DNA of 64,000 bases from Perca fluviatilis (lineage: Eukaryota; Chordata; Actinopteri; Perciformes; Percidae): contig NC_053122.1 in the NCBI RefSeq assembly GCF_010015445.1, positions 39,396,294-39,460,293 of the forward strand. Direction: 5' to 3'. The notes under the pieces are model-generated. The model did no database searches. It saw only the letters and a list, made by a program, of their open reading frames with translations, and was not told the origin of the DNA. The position numbers and the translations under genes were made by a program. Positions 12,126 to 24,894 of this stretch are shown one piece after another. Each line of letters starts with the position of its first letter. Position 1 is the stretch's first letter.

Positions 12126-13249
12126 GGGCCCCATCTTGCAATCAGCGCAATTGCCTTTGTACACCGACGCATGTATCATTCCTATTTTGCACCCGACGCA
12201 CAGCGGACTTTTCCCTCCACAGACGCACGGCGGTAAATTAGGGAATGTATTTGCGCTCCCGGGGGCGGTTCAGCGAAAAGAGGAGGCGTGTTCCGGCGCA
12301 AACGTTACGTGGTGCTATTTTGCAGTTTCAGAAAACAATTCCGCCACTGACCAGGAAAAACCTGGTCTAAAGTCAGTGGTACTAGTCTAAAGTCAGTAGC
12401 GCGTTATTCAGATGCTATTTTAGGGGCGCATGCTTGGCCATACATAATGTAGTGTGTGCACAACGCGCATACACTTCTCTCATCTACAGCAGTTCCCATT
12501 TTTGAAAACCATACATAATTACAAAGAAAAATATTACTGAAAATGCGCTTCATGTGTTTGGATAGATCAGGAGGCACTTTACAGTACAGTCCTCAAAAAG
12601 TCGCATCATTCTTTGTGGCTTGTTGAGTTTTACACATTTCCATGAATCATGGATGTGTTGATGGCATAAATGAGGAAATATTAGAGGACTTAAGGAGACG
12701 TGATGTGGAACTAGGGTGGGATTGGACACTCTGACGGAATCTGGTCCGGGAGTGAGAATGCGCGATGCGCTCCTGGTGGAGAGGGTGGACGGAGATGTAG
12801 TGGGGGGAGGAAGAAGGGGCACAATAGGAGCAGGTGGTGCGTTTGGAGGCCCACGCTCCATGGCTGCAGCAATCCTCTCCAGACTTGAGGAGATATGCCC
12901 GAGGGGCCGCAGCAACATCGGCACCCGGCTAAGACGGGCATTTAACTTTGCCGCATCCCGGACAGCTCCCGCTGGCGTGCGCCAGGGAAATCCGCCGTCA
13001 TAATAGCAATCCGCCACGGAACAAGCACGCCTGCTCTTAAAGGGAATGAGAGATGACGCTCTGATTGGTTATTTTCACGTTACGCCTAAACCACCCCTAG
13101 CTACTTCAGACCAACCCATTTTAGATTTGCGTCGGGCGCAAGAGTCATTTATCCCGCCGGTATCATAGCAACAGCGGCCGAGATCCGCCCACAAAGCTAC
13201 TTGCGTTTGGCGTTTCATACTTGCGTTTCAGATCGTTAAAATAGGGCCC
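12126..13249 (+). mobile_element. PIF-Harbinger element, copy 1 (degenerate)
   Basis: 1124 bp with ends GGGCCCCATCTTGC and GATCGTTAAAATAGGGCCC, flanked by AAA on both sides. It is inverted relative to the copy at 15327-16400. It retains only the end of the transposase (plus strand, from 12543; LQYSPQKVASFFVAC then a TGA where copy 2 has Cys) and, on the opposite strand (13017-12550), a proline-rich piece of a second protein. This two-gene remnant is the usual Harbinger arrangement (transposase plus Myb-like protein). Confidence 0.85.
12550..13017 (-). pseudogene. Harbinger accessory (Myb-like) protein C-terminal remnant, copy 1
   Basis: Open frame of 155 codons containing LERIAAAMERGP and a Pro/Ser-rich stretch. 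The same wording is on the plus strand of copy 2 (15653-15870). In Harbinger elements the second gene encodes a SANT/Myb-like DNA-binding protein often ending in such a segment. The DNA-binding part is missing, and beyond about 12720 the frame just reads antisense to the transposase remnant, so this is not an intact protein. Confidence 0.5.
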
Positions 13250-13330
13250 AAAGAGTTGGAGAAGACCGTATAACAATAACAGTATAAAAAATTTTCTACC
13301 AGCTCTGGCTTTCAATCAACCAAGATTTAG

Positions 13331-13846
13331 GCAATTGTGGCCTAAAGGTTAAAGAGCTTGTGAACAGGAGGTCGCCAATCAATCCCCAGACCAACAGGAT
13401 AAAATCTGGGTGGGGAAAGTGAAAGAGCAGCGCTTATCCCTCCCTCATCACCACCACTGAGGTGCCCTTGAGCAAGGCTCTTCACCTCCAACCGCTCCAG
13501 TGGAGCTGCTCAGTGGCAGCAGATCAGACTGGGGTTGTACTGGGCACTTTCCAGGTATGAATGTGATCAGATCAGACTGTGGTTGTACTGGACAGCTTCC
13601 AGGTATGAATGTGATCAGATCAGATTGTAGTTGTACTGGGCAGCTTCCAGGTATGAATGTGGTCAGATCAGACTGTGGTGGTACTGGGCAGCTTCCAGGT
13701 ATGAATGTGATCAGATCAGACTGTTATGGTACTGGGCAGCTTCCAGGTATGAATGTGGAACTGTGTGAATGTGACAGCTTGTCATTGCAAAGGAGAATTT
13801 GTTCTCAATCGACTTACCTGGATAAATAAAGGTTTAAAAAAAAAAT
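13331..13846 (+). mobile_element. SINE-like element with internal minisatellite
   Basis: Starts with an eroded tRNA-like head (GGCCTAAAGGTTAAAGAGC; B-box-like region near 13370-13385), continues through the common fish SINE wording GAGCAAGGCTCTTCACCTCC, and ends CTGGATAAATAAAGG plus an A run. A five-copy 48-bp tandem array interrupts the body. Confidence 0.7.
13520..13758 (+). repeat. 48-bp minisatellite, five units
   Basis: Units start at 13520, 13568, 13616, 13664 and 13712, each opening CAGATCAGA and containing CTTCCAGGTATGAATGTG. Units differ by a few substitutions. Because 48 is divisible by 3, a fortuitous open frame shows a 16-residue repeat. Confidence 0.95.
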
Positions 13847-13972
13847 AGACACATTTGTTTATTAAAATTGTGAAAAGCATTTTAATCTCTCGTCCTGGTT
13901 GTCATTTAGCAGTTTGTTTTTGCTTTTTTCTGCAGAATCATCACACTGTCAAAAGGAAGTGTTATAAATCTG

Positions 13973-14028
13973 CACACACACACACAAACACACACACACA
14001 CACACACACACACAACACACACACACAC
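13973..14028 (+). repeat. (CA)n microsatellite, interrupted
   Basis: About 56 nt of CA with AAA and AACA interruptions. Confidence 0.97.
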
Positions 14029-14030
14029 AT

Positions 14031-14164
14031 AACAATAAGTAAAGATAAATTTAAAACCTTACTGATCTTAACTTCTCTCAAAGTTGCAGTAACTTATAAC
14101 AATAAGTTAAGATCACTTTAAAACCGTACTTATCTTAACTCAACTTAAAGTTGCAGTAACTCAT
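14031..14164 (+). repeat. 67-bp tandem duplication
   Basis: Units begin AACAATAAGT at 14031 and 14098; both end with AAAGTTGCAGTAACT plus four bases. A partial third unit starts at 14165 (AACAATAAATTC). Units differ at several positions, so the duplication is not recent. Confidence 0.85.
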
Positions 14165-14697
14165 AACAATAAATTCAATAAAATCATAGTTAGGGTAATT
14201 AGAATATCTACATAATACCCCCTTATTTTATGTTGATTTGATAAAGTTGAATACATAACTTAAAATGGCACAATCAACAGTTAAGGTAACAGATATAGCA
14301 ATAAGGACAAATAATTTGCATATATGAATAATCATATATACAATGTCTGAATTCAAAGCTTTTTTATTTAACAGGTTTCACATGTATCAAATGCTTTAAA
14401 CAAGCAGCTGAGAACTGCTGAGACCCAGAACTGGGCCAAACAGTTGGACTTTTCTTAACATTTAAATGTTGCAATAAATGCTATATGTACTGAAATACTG
14501 TCTATTGTGTTAACAATTCACACACAATGAAATCCTAACAAACATGAATAATATAACTAATAAAGTGCGGAACAACAGAACATGAGACATGGGTGAGGTT
14601 CTTATGCATAATTAGTCTGTTACCTTATGGAGATGGTGATCAATGCAGTCAGTGCAATATAATGAGTTTGGGGGAGACATCGCTGTACCAGAAATCA

Positions 14698-14744
14698 AGC
14701 TGCCCTTTGCAACAGTACAAGGTTGTACTGTTGCAAAGGCAGCT
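14698..14744. repeat. Near-perfect 22-bp inverted repeat (hairpin)
   Basis: The left arm AGCTGCC(C)TTTGCAACAGTACAA at 14698-14720 and the right arm 14723-14744 are complementary apart from one extra C, with a 2-nt loop. It lies upstream of the LINE fragment, in otherwise unremarkable sequence. Confidence 0.9.
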
Positions 14745-15123
14745 TATTTGTGTGCAAAAATATCTGTCTGGCGGCAAACTAAAGCAGTGAACGAATCCTA
14801 AATTTTGTGTACAATTGTACAAAAGTTGGGTTAGGGTTATGATGATGTCGATTGAGTGAGTGGCACTGCGCTTTGATGTCTGTTTAGAGAGACAGCGGAC
14901 ATTTTCCTTATTCCTTTTCTACATTTTGTCATGTTTGTGTGTTTGCGAGGAAAACCTGAGTATTGTACATGTGAGGTCTGTTATGTAACACATTATAAGA
15001 CGAATATATGTGCTTTAAAGTTTATAGTAGTGGAATGGTTACCTTTACTGGTTATGTCTGATGGTCGCGGGAACTGCACTCAAATGTTACTTGACGCTCT
15101 GGTTGGGACCAAAGGTATAAAAT

Positions 15124-15326
15124 ATGTCAGAACGTAACATCTTAAATTGGAACTCTTGTGGTTTGAATGCCCCCCATAAAAGGGTTAGCACATTAGGGTT
15201 GTTACGAAAGAGTAAAGTTGACATCGCATTATTACAAGAAAAGCATCTCGTGAATGGGGATGTCAGGCGCCTAGCCGATAAGTTGTATCATGTTATAGCA
15301 TCTTTCTCATCCCTCATAAAGACTAA
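15124..15326 (+). pseudogene. Tx1/L1-like LINE, endonuclease start
   Basis: The frame reads ILNWNSCGLNAPHKRVSTLG then LLRKSKVDIALLQEKHL, the usual start of an L1-type AP endonuclease (N-W/S-N-x-x-G-L and A-L-L-Q-E). It is cut at 15326 by the Harbinger copy 2 insertion (TAA duplicated) and continues after 16403. The ORF1 upstream is not recognisable. Confidence 0.85.
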
Positions 15327-16400
15327 GGGCCCTATTTTAACGATCTGAAACGCAAGTGTGAAACGCCAAACGCAAGTAGCTTTGTGGGCGGATCTCTGGC
15401 GCTGTTGCTATTATACTGGCGGGATAAATGACTCTTGCGCCCGACGCAAATCTTAAATGGGTTGGTCTGAAGTAGCTAGGTGTGGTTTGGGCATAACGTG
15501 AAAATAACCAATCAGAGCGTCATCTCTCATTCCCTTTAAGAGCAGGCGTATTGTTCCGTGGCGGATTGCTATTATGACGGCGGATTTGCCTGGCGCACGC
15601 CAGCGGGAGCTGTCCGGGATGCGGCAAAGTAACAAATGCCCGTCTTGGCCGGGTGACGATGTTGCTGCGGCCTCTCAGGCGCATCTCCTCAAGTCTGGAG
15701 AGGATTGCTGCAGCCATGGAGCGTGGGCCTCCAAACGCACCACCTGCTCCTGTTGTACCCCTTCCTCCTCCCCCCACTCCATCTCCATCCACCCGCTCCA
15801 CCAGGAGCGCATCGCGCATTACTCCAGATTCACCAGATTCCGCCGGAGTGTCCAATCCCACCGTAGTTCAACATCACGTCTCCTTAAGTCCTCTAATATT
15901 TCCTCATTTATGTCATCAACACATCCATGATTCATGGAAATGTGTAAAACACAACAAGCCACAAAGAATGCTGCGACTTTTTGAGGACTGTACTGTAAAG
16001 TGCCTCCTGACCTATCCAAACACCTGAAGCGCATTTTCAGTAATATTTTTCTTTGTAATTATGTATGGTTTTCAAAAATGGGAACTGCTGTAGATGAGAG
16101 AAGTGTATGCGCGTTGTGCACACACTACATTATGGCCAAGCATGCGCCCCTAAAATAGCATCTGAATAACGCGCTACTGACTTTAGACCAGGTTTTTCCT
16201 GGTCAGTGGCGGAATTGTTTTCTGAAACTGTAAAATAGGACTCCTCTTTTCGCTGAACCGCCCCCGGGAGCGCAAATACATTCCTTAATTTACCGACGTG
16301 CGTCTGTGGAGGGAAAAGTCCGCTGTGCGTCGGGTGCAAAATAGGAATGATACATGCGTCGGTGTACAAAGGCAATTGCGCTGAGTGCAAGATAGGGCCC
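15327..16400 (-). mobile_element. PIF-Harbinger element, copy 2
   Basis: 1074 bp with ends GGGCCCTATTTTAACG and CAAGATAGGGCCC and a perfect TAA target duplication (15324-15326 and 16401-16403). It is inserted in the LINE endonuclease. It is inverted to copy 1 and clearly of the same subfamily along its whole length. It is non-autonomous: only the transposase tail (minus) and a Myb-like protein piece (plus, 15653 onward) remain. Confidence 0.92.
15819..16034 (-). pseudogene. Harbinger transposase C-terminal remnant, copy 2
   Basis: Open frame of 71 codons with GGTLQYSPQKVAAFFVACCV then LHISMNHGC. This matches the final helix region of HARBI1-type DDE transposases, where the family has (Y/R)-S-P-x-K-V and a C-x-x-L-H-N motif; here the N after LH is missing. 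The catalytic DDE core is deleted. Copy 1 has the same segment with a stop codon at one cysteine. Confidence 0.75.
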
Positions 16401-16403
16401 TAA

Positions 16404-18080
16404 GGGTGTAGCTATAGTAGCTAGAAGAAATGTTAAAATCGGACTGCAGTACACATGGTCTGATACAACAGGTAGGCTAACTTTGGCCAAAGCAGAACTT
16501 AATGGCAAGAAAATCGTTTTCTTATCCACATTGTTATGATAAAAATGTATATAATGACTTACTAATATTACGCTGGAGTTATCTGAATACTTATTTATAG
16601 TTGGGGGGGATTTTGATGCAGTTTGGAATTTAGCTGAAGACAGGTCTGGTGGTTCGGAGACTAGGGACCAGGAACTAGCATCCTCTGCATTACAGGCTTG
16701 GATAAACGGTCTTGGGCTCACAGATTTGTGGAGCGTGACTAACCCATCTGAAAGACTACATATTTTTCTCTGCTTGTCACACGTCCTCCTCTAGGATTGA
16801 CTATTTATTTGCGTCCCCGAAGCTCTTCCGAGACTTACATATTGTTAATTTACTGCCTATAGCCCTCTCTGACCATGAAGCCGTATTCTGCATTGTGGTG
16901 TTCAACTGTATGTCTTCACGTGCACAGCGATGGCGTTTCAACACCACTCTGCTGAAGCAGGAGGGATTTAAGACGCAGTTTGTGGAGAAACTCAGAGTTT
17001 TTAGATTTTAATGTCGGCTCGGTTGACGACCCTAGGATATTGTAGCATTCGATCAAAGGTTTCATCAGGAGTAATACTACATTATTTGCCTCTGATCAAC
17101 GTAAAGCTTGACAATCTAAATTACAAGAACTGGAAAAAACGTATGCGAATTTAGAAAACCCTTCATCGGCTTAATATATCTCAGAAGATATAGCTCTGCA
17201 ACGTAAAGTGGTCAATAAAGAAATTAACATTATTCTTAAGCAGCAAATAGAATTTTTGATCCACAGGACCAGACAACGATATTACTTTCACGGATCTAGA
17301 CCCAGCCACCTTTTAGCCATGAAAATTAGATCGAATTAACAATTTTCAGACATTTCCTTAATTAAATTGCAGCCTGGAGCTGTCACCACTGACTGCACAA
17401 ATCAATTACACTTTTCGTAGTTCTTAGTCTAACCTTTACGAATCCGACGTATCCTTTGACAAGAGCAAATGTGACAACTTTTTAGCTCATTTGAACATGC
17501 CTCACCTTGCTGATGAGGACGCAAATGATCTGGCCAGGCCGTTCTCACTTGAAGAGCTCAAGGCTGCTGTCCATAGCATGTAACAGGGCAAATCCCCTGG
17601 CCTTGACGACATACCACCAGAACTATACTTAGCCTTCTGGGACCTCCTAGGCCCGCTACTTCTCGCTATGATCAATTTCTCAGTGGAGAAGGGAGCTTTC
17701 TGACATGAATATTGCAGTAATTTCCTTACTTCTTAAGATACAACTGAATGTAGTAACTATAGGCCCGTTAGTCTCCTGAATGCTGACATTAAAATCTACG
17801 CCAAGGTACTCTCCCGTTGCCTGCAGTTTTATATTCCATCACTAGTGCACTGCAACAAGACTTGCTTCAATAAGTCGTGCCTAGCCTCTTTTAACGTCCG
17901 ACGGCTGCTAAATGTAATTGACGCTTCTGTGGACATTAAAGCCCTGTTAGCTGTATTATCACTTGATGCAATGAAGGCGTTTGACCACCTTGAATGGTCC
18001 TTTTTTGGTTAGTTATAGAGTTAGTTATAAAATTGGCTTTGTTCCCACTGAATGAGGCAGCTAAGACAAGTGCTTTATTT
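16404..18080 (+). pseudogene. Tx1/L1-like LINE, endonuclease end and reverse transcriptase start
   Basis: Frames are broken by many stops and shifts, but recognisable islands appear in order. Endonuclease: VGGDFDAVWNLAEDRSGGS (about 16600-16655), RIDYLFAS and ALSDHEAVF (about 16795-16895). Reverse transcriptase: GKSPGLDDIPPELY (about 17587), NYRPVSLLNADIKIYAKVLS (about 17755), LLAVLSLDAMKAFDHLEW (about 17945). These are the L1/Tx1-type RT blocks. The copy is old and inactive, interrupted at 18081 by a hAT. Confidence 0.85.
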
Positions 18081-18351
18081 AGGGGATGCACCAAATATTC
18101 GGCCGCCGAACATTTTCGGCTGAAAATGGCCCAAAAGGGCATTTTCGGTTTTCGGCCGAAATACTTTTATCACGGAAACAATACGGCCGAAATGTTGTGA
18201 TGACGCAAACAGAAACCGCGACCTGCACGTGTGTCAGTACCCGATCCGTTCCACCTGCAAAGCGTCTCCTAAGCAAAGAGGTTGAGACGGACCACGGAGT
18301 GAAAACAATGACAAGTGCTCTTAGAGTCTGTCAGCACACGTTTCAGTGAGA

Positions 18352-18600
18352 TCTATTCGGATCCCCTGCACTTCATCGCGACTGTACTTGATCCGCGTTA
18401 TAAAGACCATTACTTGGATGCGGAAATAAAGCAGGGCGCATGAGAAATGATCCAGGCCGCGATGGATGCGGAGAACCCGCGTGGAGGAGAAGACGGAGCA
18501 CGCCCAGCGCAGGAGGAGATCAGAGCACAGAAAAAAAGACTTGTCTCTCTGCACCAGATGAGGGGCATGCACCCTCGTTGTATGATATGTTCAGTGAAAT
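18352..18600 (+). pseudogene. hAT transposase C-terminal fragment
   Basis: The plus-strand frame reads DPLHFIATVLDPRYKDHYLD and AEIKQGA before a stop, then EMIQAAMDAENPRGGE. LDPRYKDxYxD is the conserved block before the hAT dimerisation domain. No dimerisation domain follows, and stops break the frame. Confidence 0.7.
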
Positions 18601-18619
18601 CCTGCAAGAAAGTGGCTCA

Positions 18620-18620
<1 letters not shown>

Positions 18621-18651
<31 letters not shown>

Positions 18652-18652
18652 G
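18621..18652 (+). repeat. (ATA)n microsatellite
   Basis: About ten ATA/TAA units inside the hAT remnant. Confidence 0.97.
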
Positions 18653-18914
18653 TAAGCTATTCTGTTCTTAGGCTACTATATACTGTATGTGACTATCAGA
18701 TTGTAGCCATATTTCTGCTAGATATTTTTTTAATTAAACTTTAATATTAATTTATACAATTGCAATGCCTTGATTTTAGTAAAGTTAGTACACAGTCATA
18801 GCCATAAATGCAATGGTACTAATAATTGGCAGAATTTCTTTCGGTGTTTCGGTCTTGGTTTCCTCTTTTTCGGTTTTCGGTTTCGGCCAAGAATTTTCAT
18901 TTCGGTGCATCCCT

Positions 18915-19240
18915 ACTATTATTCCCTCTGTTTAACAGTCCAGATACCTAGGTACTGATATATTCCCCTCGCTGAATCGCATCATTAAACAAAATTATGC
19001 CGAGATGCTGAATGGGGTTTGGCAGTTTGGCAGATGTGCCATTTGCAAACATATCTGTTAGGCAGTGTCGGCTACGATTCGGTCTGATCATATCCTATCT
19101 GGTTCAGATTTGGCGCTTGGTGAAAAGGTACTGTAATTCTTCCTGCAGGCATCTTTATTCCCCCATTTTTAATAACAAAGATTTGTTGATGCGGAGTAGA
19201 TCAATCACTTTCCCACAATGGGAAAAGGGGTGTGTAAACT
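18915..19240 (+). pseudogene. Tx1/L1-like LINE, continuation after hAT
   Basis: About 18945-19005 reads RYLGTDIFPSLNRIIKQNYA then EMLNGVW, the L1-type segment after the RT palm that usually reads YLG(I/V)...LN. The element fades out near 19240, where an eroded hAT terminus begins. No 3' tail recognised. Confidence 0.7.
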
Positions 19241-19242
19241 AG

Positions 19243-19345
19243 AGCCCGAACGATATATTGGCGGGCCGATAATATATCATCAGATATTAGGCATTTTCCA
19301 AACTATCGGTATCAGCATTTATAATGGCCAATAAATGAATATTTA
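19243..19345. mobile_element. hAT terminus fragment
   Basis: AGAGCCCGAACGATATATTG and following GGGCCGATAATATATCATC resemble the ends of a common fish hAT family. Only one end is visible, so this is low resolution. Confidence 0.45.
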
Positions 19346-19565
19346 AAAAATAAAATAAAAACGGACGAAACACCCTTCAACCATGTTATGAGTGTTGGCG
19401 TTGCATAGTTTGTCCACCAGAGGGGACTCTACAATGTCCATGTTGGCAACACACTTTCATTTTTTTGTTGTTGTTATTGTGTTTTTGTTCAAAGGATTTT
19501 AAGTTTCATATCTTAAGTTTGTATTTTTATACATTTTATTTATCAGAACTTTATTTATCACTGAC

Positions 19566-20335
19566 TTCCTGTCTGACAGGAAGCAGCACATGAAGCTGGG
19601 GACGTCTCTGACTCACAGACCATCAGCACCGGATCCCCCCAGGGCTGCGTTCTTTCTCCTCTGCTCTTCTACCTGTACACCAACAGCTGCAACTCCAGTC
19701 ACCAGTCCGTCAAACTTCTGAAGTTTGCGGACGACACCTCCCTCATCAAACTGGTGGGAGGCTGACCACCTGGTGATATGGTGCAATCAAATTAACCTTG
19801 AGCTCAACGCTCTAAAGATAGTGGAGATGGTTGTGGACTTCAGGAAGAACTCTGCCCCACCTGCCCCCATCACCCTCTGTGACTCCACAATTGACACTGT
19901 GGAGTCTTTCCACTTCCTGGGAACTATCATTTCCCAGGATCTCAAGTGGGAGCTGAATATCAACTCCCCCATCAAGAAAGCACAACAGAGGATGTACTTC
20001 CTGCGGCAGCTGAAGAAATTCAACCTGCCAAAGACAATGATGGTGCACTTCTACACAGCCATCATTGAGTCCATCCTCACATCCTCCATCACCATCTGGT
20101 ACGCTGCTGCCACTGCCAAGGACAAGGGCAGACTGCAGAGAAGGTGATTGGCTGTAATCTGCCACCGCTCCCGGACCTTTACGCCACCAGGACTCTGAAG
20201 CGTGCTGGAAAGATTGTGCCTGATCCCTCCCACCCCGGCCACAAACTCTTTGAGACACTCCCCTCTGACAGGAGGCTGAAGTCCATCAGTCTGTTTGACC
20301 ACAGATTGTGCTCCTTTCTAGACCTCAAGGTTTAT
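19566..20335 (+). pseudogene. LINE (CR1/L2/Rex1 group) reverse transcriptase 3' end
   Basis: Order of blocks on the plus strand: FLSDRKQH; STGSPQGCVLSPLLFYLYTN; LKFADDTSLIKL (the F-A-D-D catalytic box, about 19717-19750); then after a frameshift HLVIWCNQINLELNALK, FHFLGTIISQDLKW, HFYTAIIESILTSSITIWY and, after another frame change, LPPLPDLYATRTLKRAGKIV. This is the C-terminal third of a CR1/L2-type LINE, 5'-truncated and frameshifted, hence dead. The long frame 19725-20147 is part of it. Confidence 0.85.
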
Positions 20336-20429
20336 ACTGTATTTGTTGGCCAGACATATGTAGCAATTACTCCTCCCTCATTATATATACAGGAAACCCA
20401 GGAAACAATTTAACTTATTTCTGCAAAAA

Positions 20430-20580
20430 AGTATAAATAAAATAACAGTTTCACCTTTAATGTCTTTATTTTTTGCACCATATTATAGACAGTAGTATCA
20501 ATACGGGTATTGATAAGTATCATATTGGTAAGCAGTATCGGTATGGATATCGGTATCAATAAAATCCGAAGGATACCCAT
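20430..20580. repeat. Eroded hAT-like terminus (TATCGGTAT-rich)
   Basis: Repeated CGGTAT/GGTATTG words (about 20495-20570) are typical of the subterminal part of some fish hAT elements. No partner end found. Confidence 0.4.
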
Positions 20581-20589
20581 CACTACTTG

Positions 20590-21005
20590 CACTACCCATT
20601 TGTGCTTACCAGGTCTGTCCATAGTCTTCCCAAACCCCCTGATCCAACTCACCACCAGATCATGATCGGTTGACAGCTCCGCCCTTCTTTTTTACTAGAA
20701 TGTCCAAAACATGCTGCCTCAGATCTGAGCACAAAATCGATTATCGACCTTCGGCCAAAGTGCTTTGGTACCACGTACACCTTATATAGAGTGTACATGG
20801 TGTTTGTTATAGACAATCAGTGACTAGCACAGAAGTCTAACAACCAATGACCGCTAGGATTTAGATCAGGGAGGCCGTTGCTCCCAATCACGCCTCTCCA
20901 GGTGTCTCCATTATTGCCCACTTGCAAAGTCTCCCAGCAGAACTATGGAGTCCTTTCTGGAGCCCAAGGCAGGATTCCATTCAGGGTCTCCAAGAAGGCC
21001 GAAAT
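20590..21005 (-). pseudogene. LINE endonuclease remnant (minus strand)
   Basis: On the minus strand, from about 20990 down: [26 protein letters not shown] (about 20930-20850), then STDHDLVVSWIRGFGKTMDR followed by PGKHKW (about 20670-20590). GDFNAHxG and SDH/TDH are the endonuclease motifs of L2/RTE-like LINEs. Sequence between the blocks is degraded. It is not the same copy as the plus-strand LINE to its left, because orientation differs. Confidence 0.7.
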
Positions 21006-21545
21006 CTCAACAGGCTGAAATCTACACCACTATTTCTATGGCTAGATATTATCACCAGAGGCTGAATGAGAAAAGATCTTTGTTTTCGTGTGGTTTGGAT
21101 GAACTGACCCTTTATGTTTTTTCAAAATTATACTCTAAGCTGGACTTTAAAAATATTAGCTGCATATTCATTTTTGTTTTGTCCTCATGTTGTTTATACA
21201 GTGTGTACTGTATGCATGGATGATGCAGACAACAAATATTTCCCCTCATTTCCTCTAGAGGGCAGCAGCAACCTGTGTTAAAATACAGCTGCACTGCTTC
21301 ACTACAAAAATAATTTCCCACTGAAAGAGTGTATACTGGAGCAGTTTCAGATTAGATTTTCAAATGAATGCAAAAAAGTATTTTAAAGCTGATTCTTGGT
21401 CTGCTCACGCACAAAAAAACAAAAACATAAAGGTTTTCCAGGGAAATCATCACTGAGGAAATAATGAGTGCCCTCACACTAACACACAGGAAGAGAGTGG
21501 GGAGGGTGGGCCGAGGGCAGGTCTTCAGCTCGATCATTGCAGGCA

Positions 21546-23059
<1,514 letters not shown>

Positions 23060-23220
23060 TAAAAATTATGGCCAGGTGGCTTCACACAGTTCCTCAGCTG
23101 ACTATTGTGCGTGTGCGCGTGTGTTCAGGATGTGGCTGCTTGGCTCTTTACAACAAACTAAACCCATTCAAACAAACACTACACTACAGTAGTCAAAGCC
23201 CATTACTTGCAGGCACTTAC

Positions 23221-23276
23221 TTGACACCAGGAATATCCAGCATGTTTGTGAGTCCCGTCCAATTGATGTCCAGCAA
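23221..23276 (-). CDS. esyt2: esyt2 exon 7 (SMP domain)
   Basis: 56 nt; 18 codons plus AA of an asparagine codon finished in exon 8. It reads LLDINWTGLTNMLDIPGV. Acceptor TCTTTCAG, donor AA/GTAAGT. INWTGLTN is a hallmark of the E-Syt SMP domain. A 148-nt dinucleotide array lies 164 nt into the following intron. Confidence 0.94.
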
Positions 23277-24894
23277 CTGAAAGAGAGAAAAGATTGTTGA
23301 TGTTGATTGATGATTTAGATTTTAATAAAAGATGAGAAAGGTTTGGAGGTAAAACATGATCCCCTACTCAAACAAACAGATTTCCTCCGGGTGCTCCAGT
23401 TTGCTTCATAAAGACATGCATGCTAGGTAAAACTAGGACTACTGTTGAAAATCAGCCAGCTGGCTAACACTGGCACATTTACAGAAATGTTAAAAATGTG
23501 CATTGTTCTCATAAATAAATAAATCTTAATACAAAACATAATCTATGAAGTTTGCATGTTCAAGGATTTGAATTTGTACGACCTATTGAAACAGCTCAGC
23601 TTTTATGATATTTATAAAAGTTGGCTAATGAGGAACACCTGAAAAATTATTGTTCTGACATCAAAATAATTAAATAAACTGAATGTTGGAACAAAATATT
23701 GGCAATTAATCCAATTCAAAAGCCTGAATTAGTCCAACACTAAGCATGATTTGAGGAAAAAATTATATATCTGCAAATTTCCTTCATATAATATATGCAA
23801 CTTTTCTCAGCTACAGCAGAAACATTCAATATAAAAGTTTTGGTAAACTAAAATACCACAACTTAAAAAAAAACTAAAACTAAAAACAAACACTCTGTTA
23901 GGTTTCGCTGCACCAAGCTCTTGGTCTACACATTATCAGCTCCTCTCTGATGGCGTCATGAGTCAGCAGAAGCTGAGGAGCCTGACTTTAATTCAATCAA
24001 CCCCATAATCAATAGCGCAGATTGGGTTAGCCTTCATACAAACAGGATGTAGTAAGGTACTTTGGAAATGACATCACATAACCAAAAAAACATCTGTTAG
24101 AATCGACAGATCAGGGGAGTAAATAAAATAAGATGCATAATGTGAAAAAGTTTCTCATCACCATTAAAAAAAAACACGGATAGAACAAATAACTGATCCC
24201 ACATCGGGGAAATTATCTTGTTCAACGCTCATGAGTCAAAAGCAAAGGAAAAGTGATTGAGTGCTAAATCATGATCAGCTATATACACCATATGGGCCTT
24301 TCTCATTTCCCAAATATGTACCTCCTTGATTCCTCGGTTAAGATACCGTCTACCCCTCCTTCCTCTACTCCCTCACTGCGCAAATCACCATAGCGACAAG
24401 TTCTGCTACACACTTAACAACCACACACCCACACACCCACACACACACACCCTCCTCCTCCTCCTCCTCCTCCTCCTCTCATGGAGCCATCTTTGCAGGA
24501 CATGTCAAACAGCAGATTTAAGGTAGCTTAGTACAGGTTTTACTAAGAACATTAAATATATACTTGTGGTGACGATGGCCTTTACTAAACCATTGCATTT
24601 TCTCTCTCACACACTTAAGCCAGTGTTATTGGGATGTGGACCAAGTAGTCGGCAAACTGTCAAAATTGAATGCGGAATTTTCTTGTTGTTTATTATTGTT
24701 TCCCAAAAAAATGTAATCAATTAAAAAAAATAAGATGTTAATGACCTAATTATGCTAATTACACAAATTGCCCAACATACAACTCTTAGCAACCAAGTTG
24801 CAGGAAAGAAATTAGTATCTGGGTGGAAAAACCCTTTTTAAAACTATAAGTACTTGGACAGAAAGTAGTATTTGGGTGGAATCAACCTTTAAAA
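23277..24894. other. Intron 6, upstream of exon 7: nothing recognised
   Basis: About 1.6 kb AT-rich DNA with a short (CTC)n run at about 24451-24479 and CA-like stretch before it. No coding or RNA features. Confidence 0.55.

Larger units (their letters stand above)
18081..18914 (+). mobile_element. hAT transposon inside the LINE
   Basis: Ends AGGGGATGCACCAAATATTC and CATTTCGGTGCATCCCT, with CGGCCGAAA-rich subterminal repeats on both sides. Flanks CTTTATTT and CTATTATT are compatible with an eroded 8-bp target duplication. An internal piece of hAT transposase remains, and an (ATA)n tract lies at 18621-18652. Confidence 0.85.

Noticed and set aside
12716..13003. GC-rich plus-strand frame with RGRSNIGTRLRR
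   Set aside because: Antisense of the Harbinger Myb-like remnant; the same shadow occurs in copy 2 at 15520-15861.
13500..13829. Open frame with a 16-residue repeat, looked like a repeat protein
   Set aside because: It lies in a SINE with a 48-bp tandem array; there is no start context, family or splice border.
14698..14744. miRNA precursor
   Set aside because: The stem is only 22 bp with a 2-nt loop, too short for Drosha/Dicer processing.
19812..20302. Minus-strand frames opposite the LINE
   Set aside because: They are antisense shadows of the CR1/L2-like reverse transcriptase.
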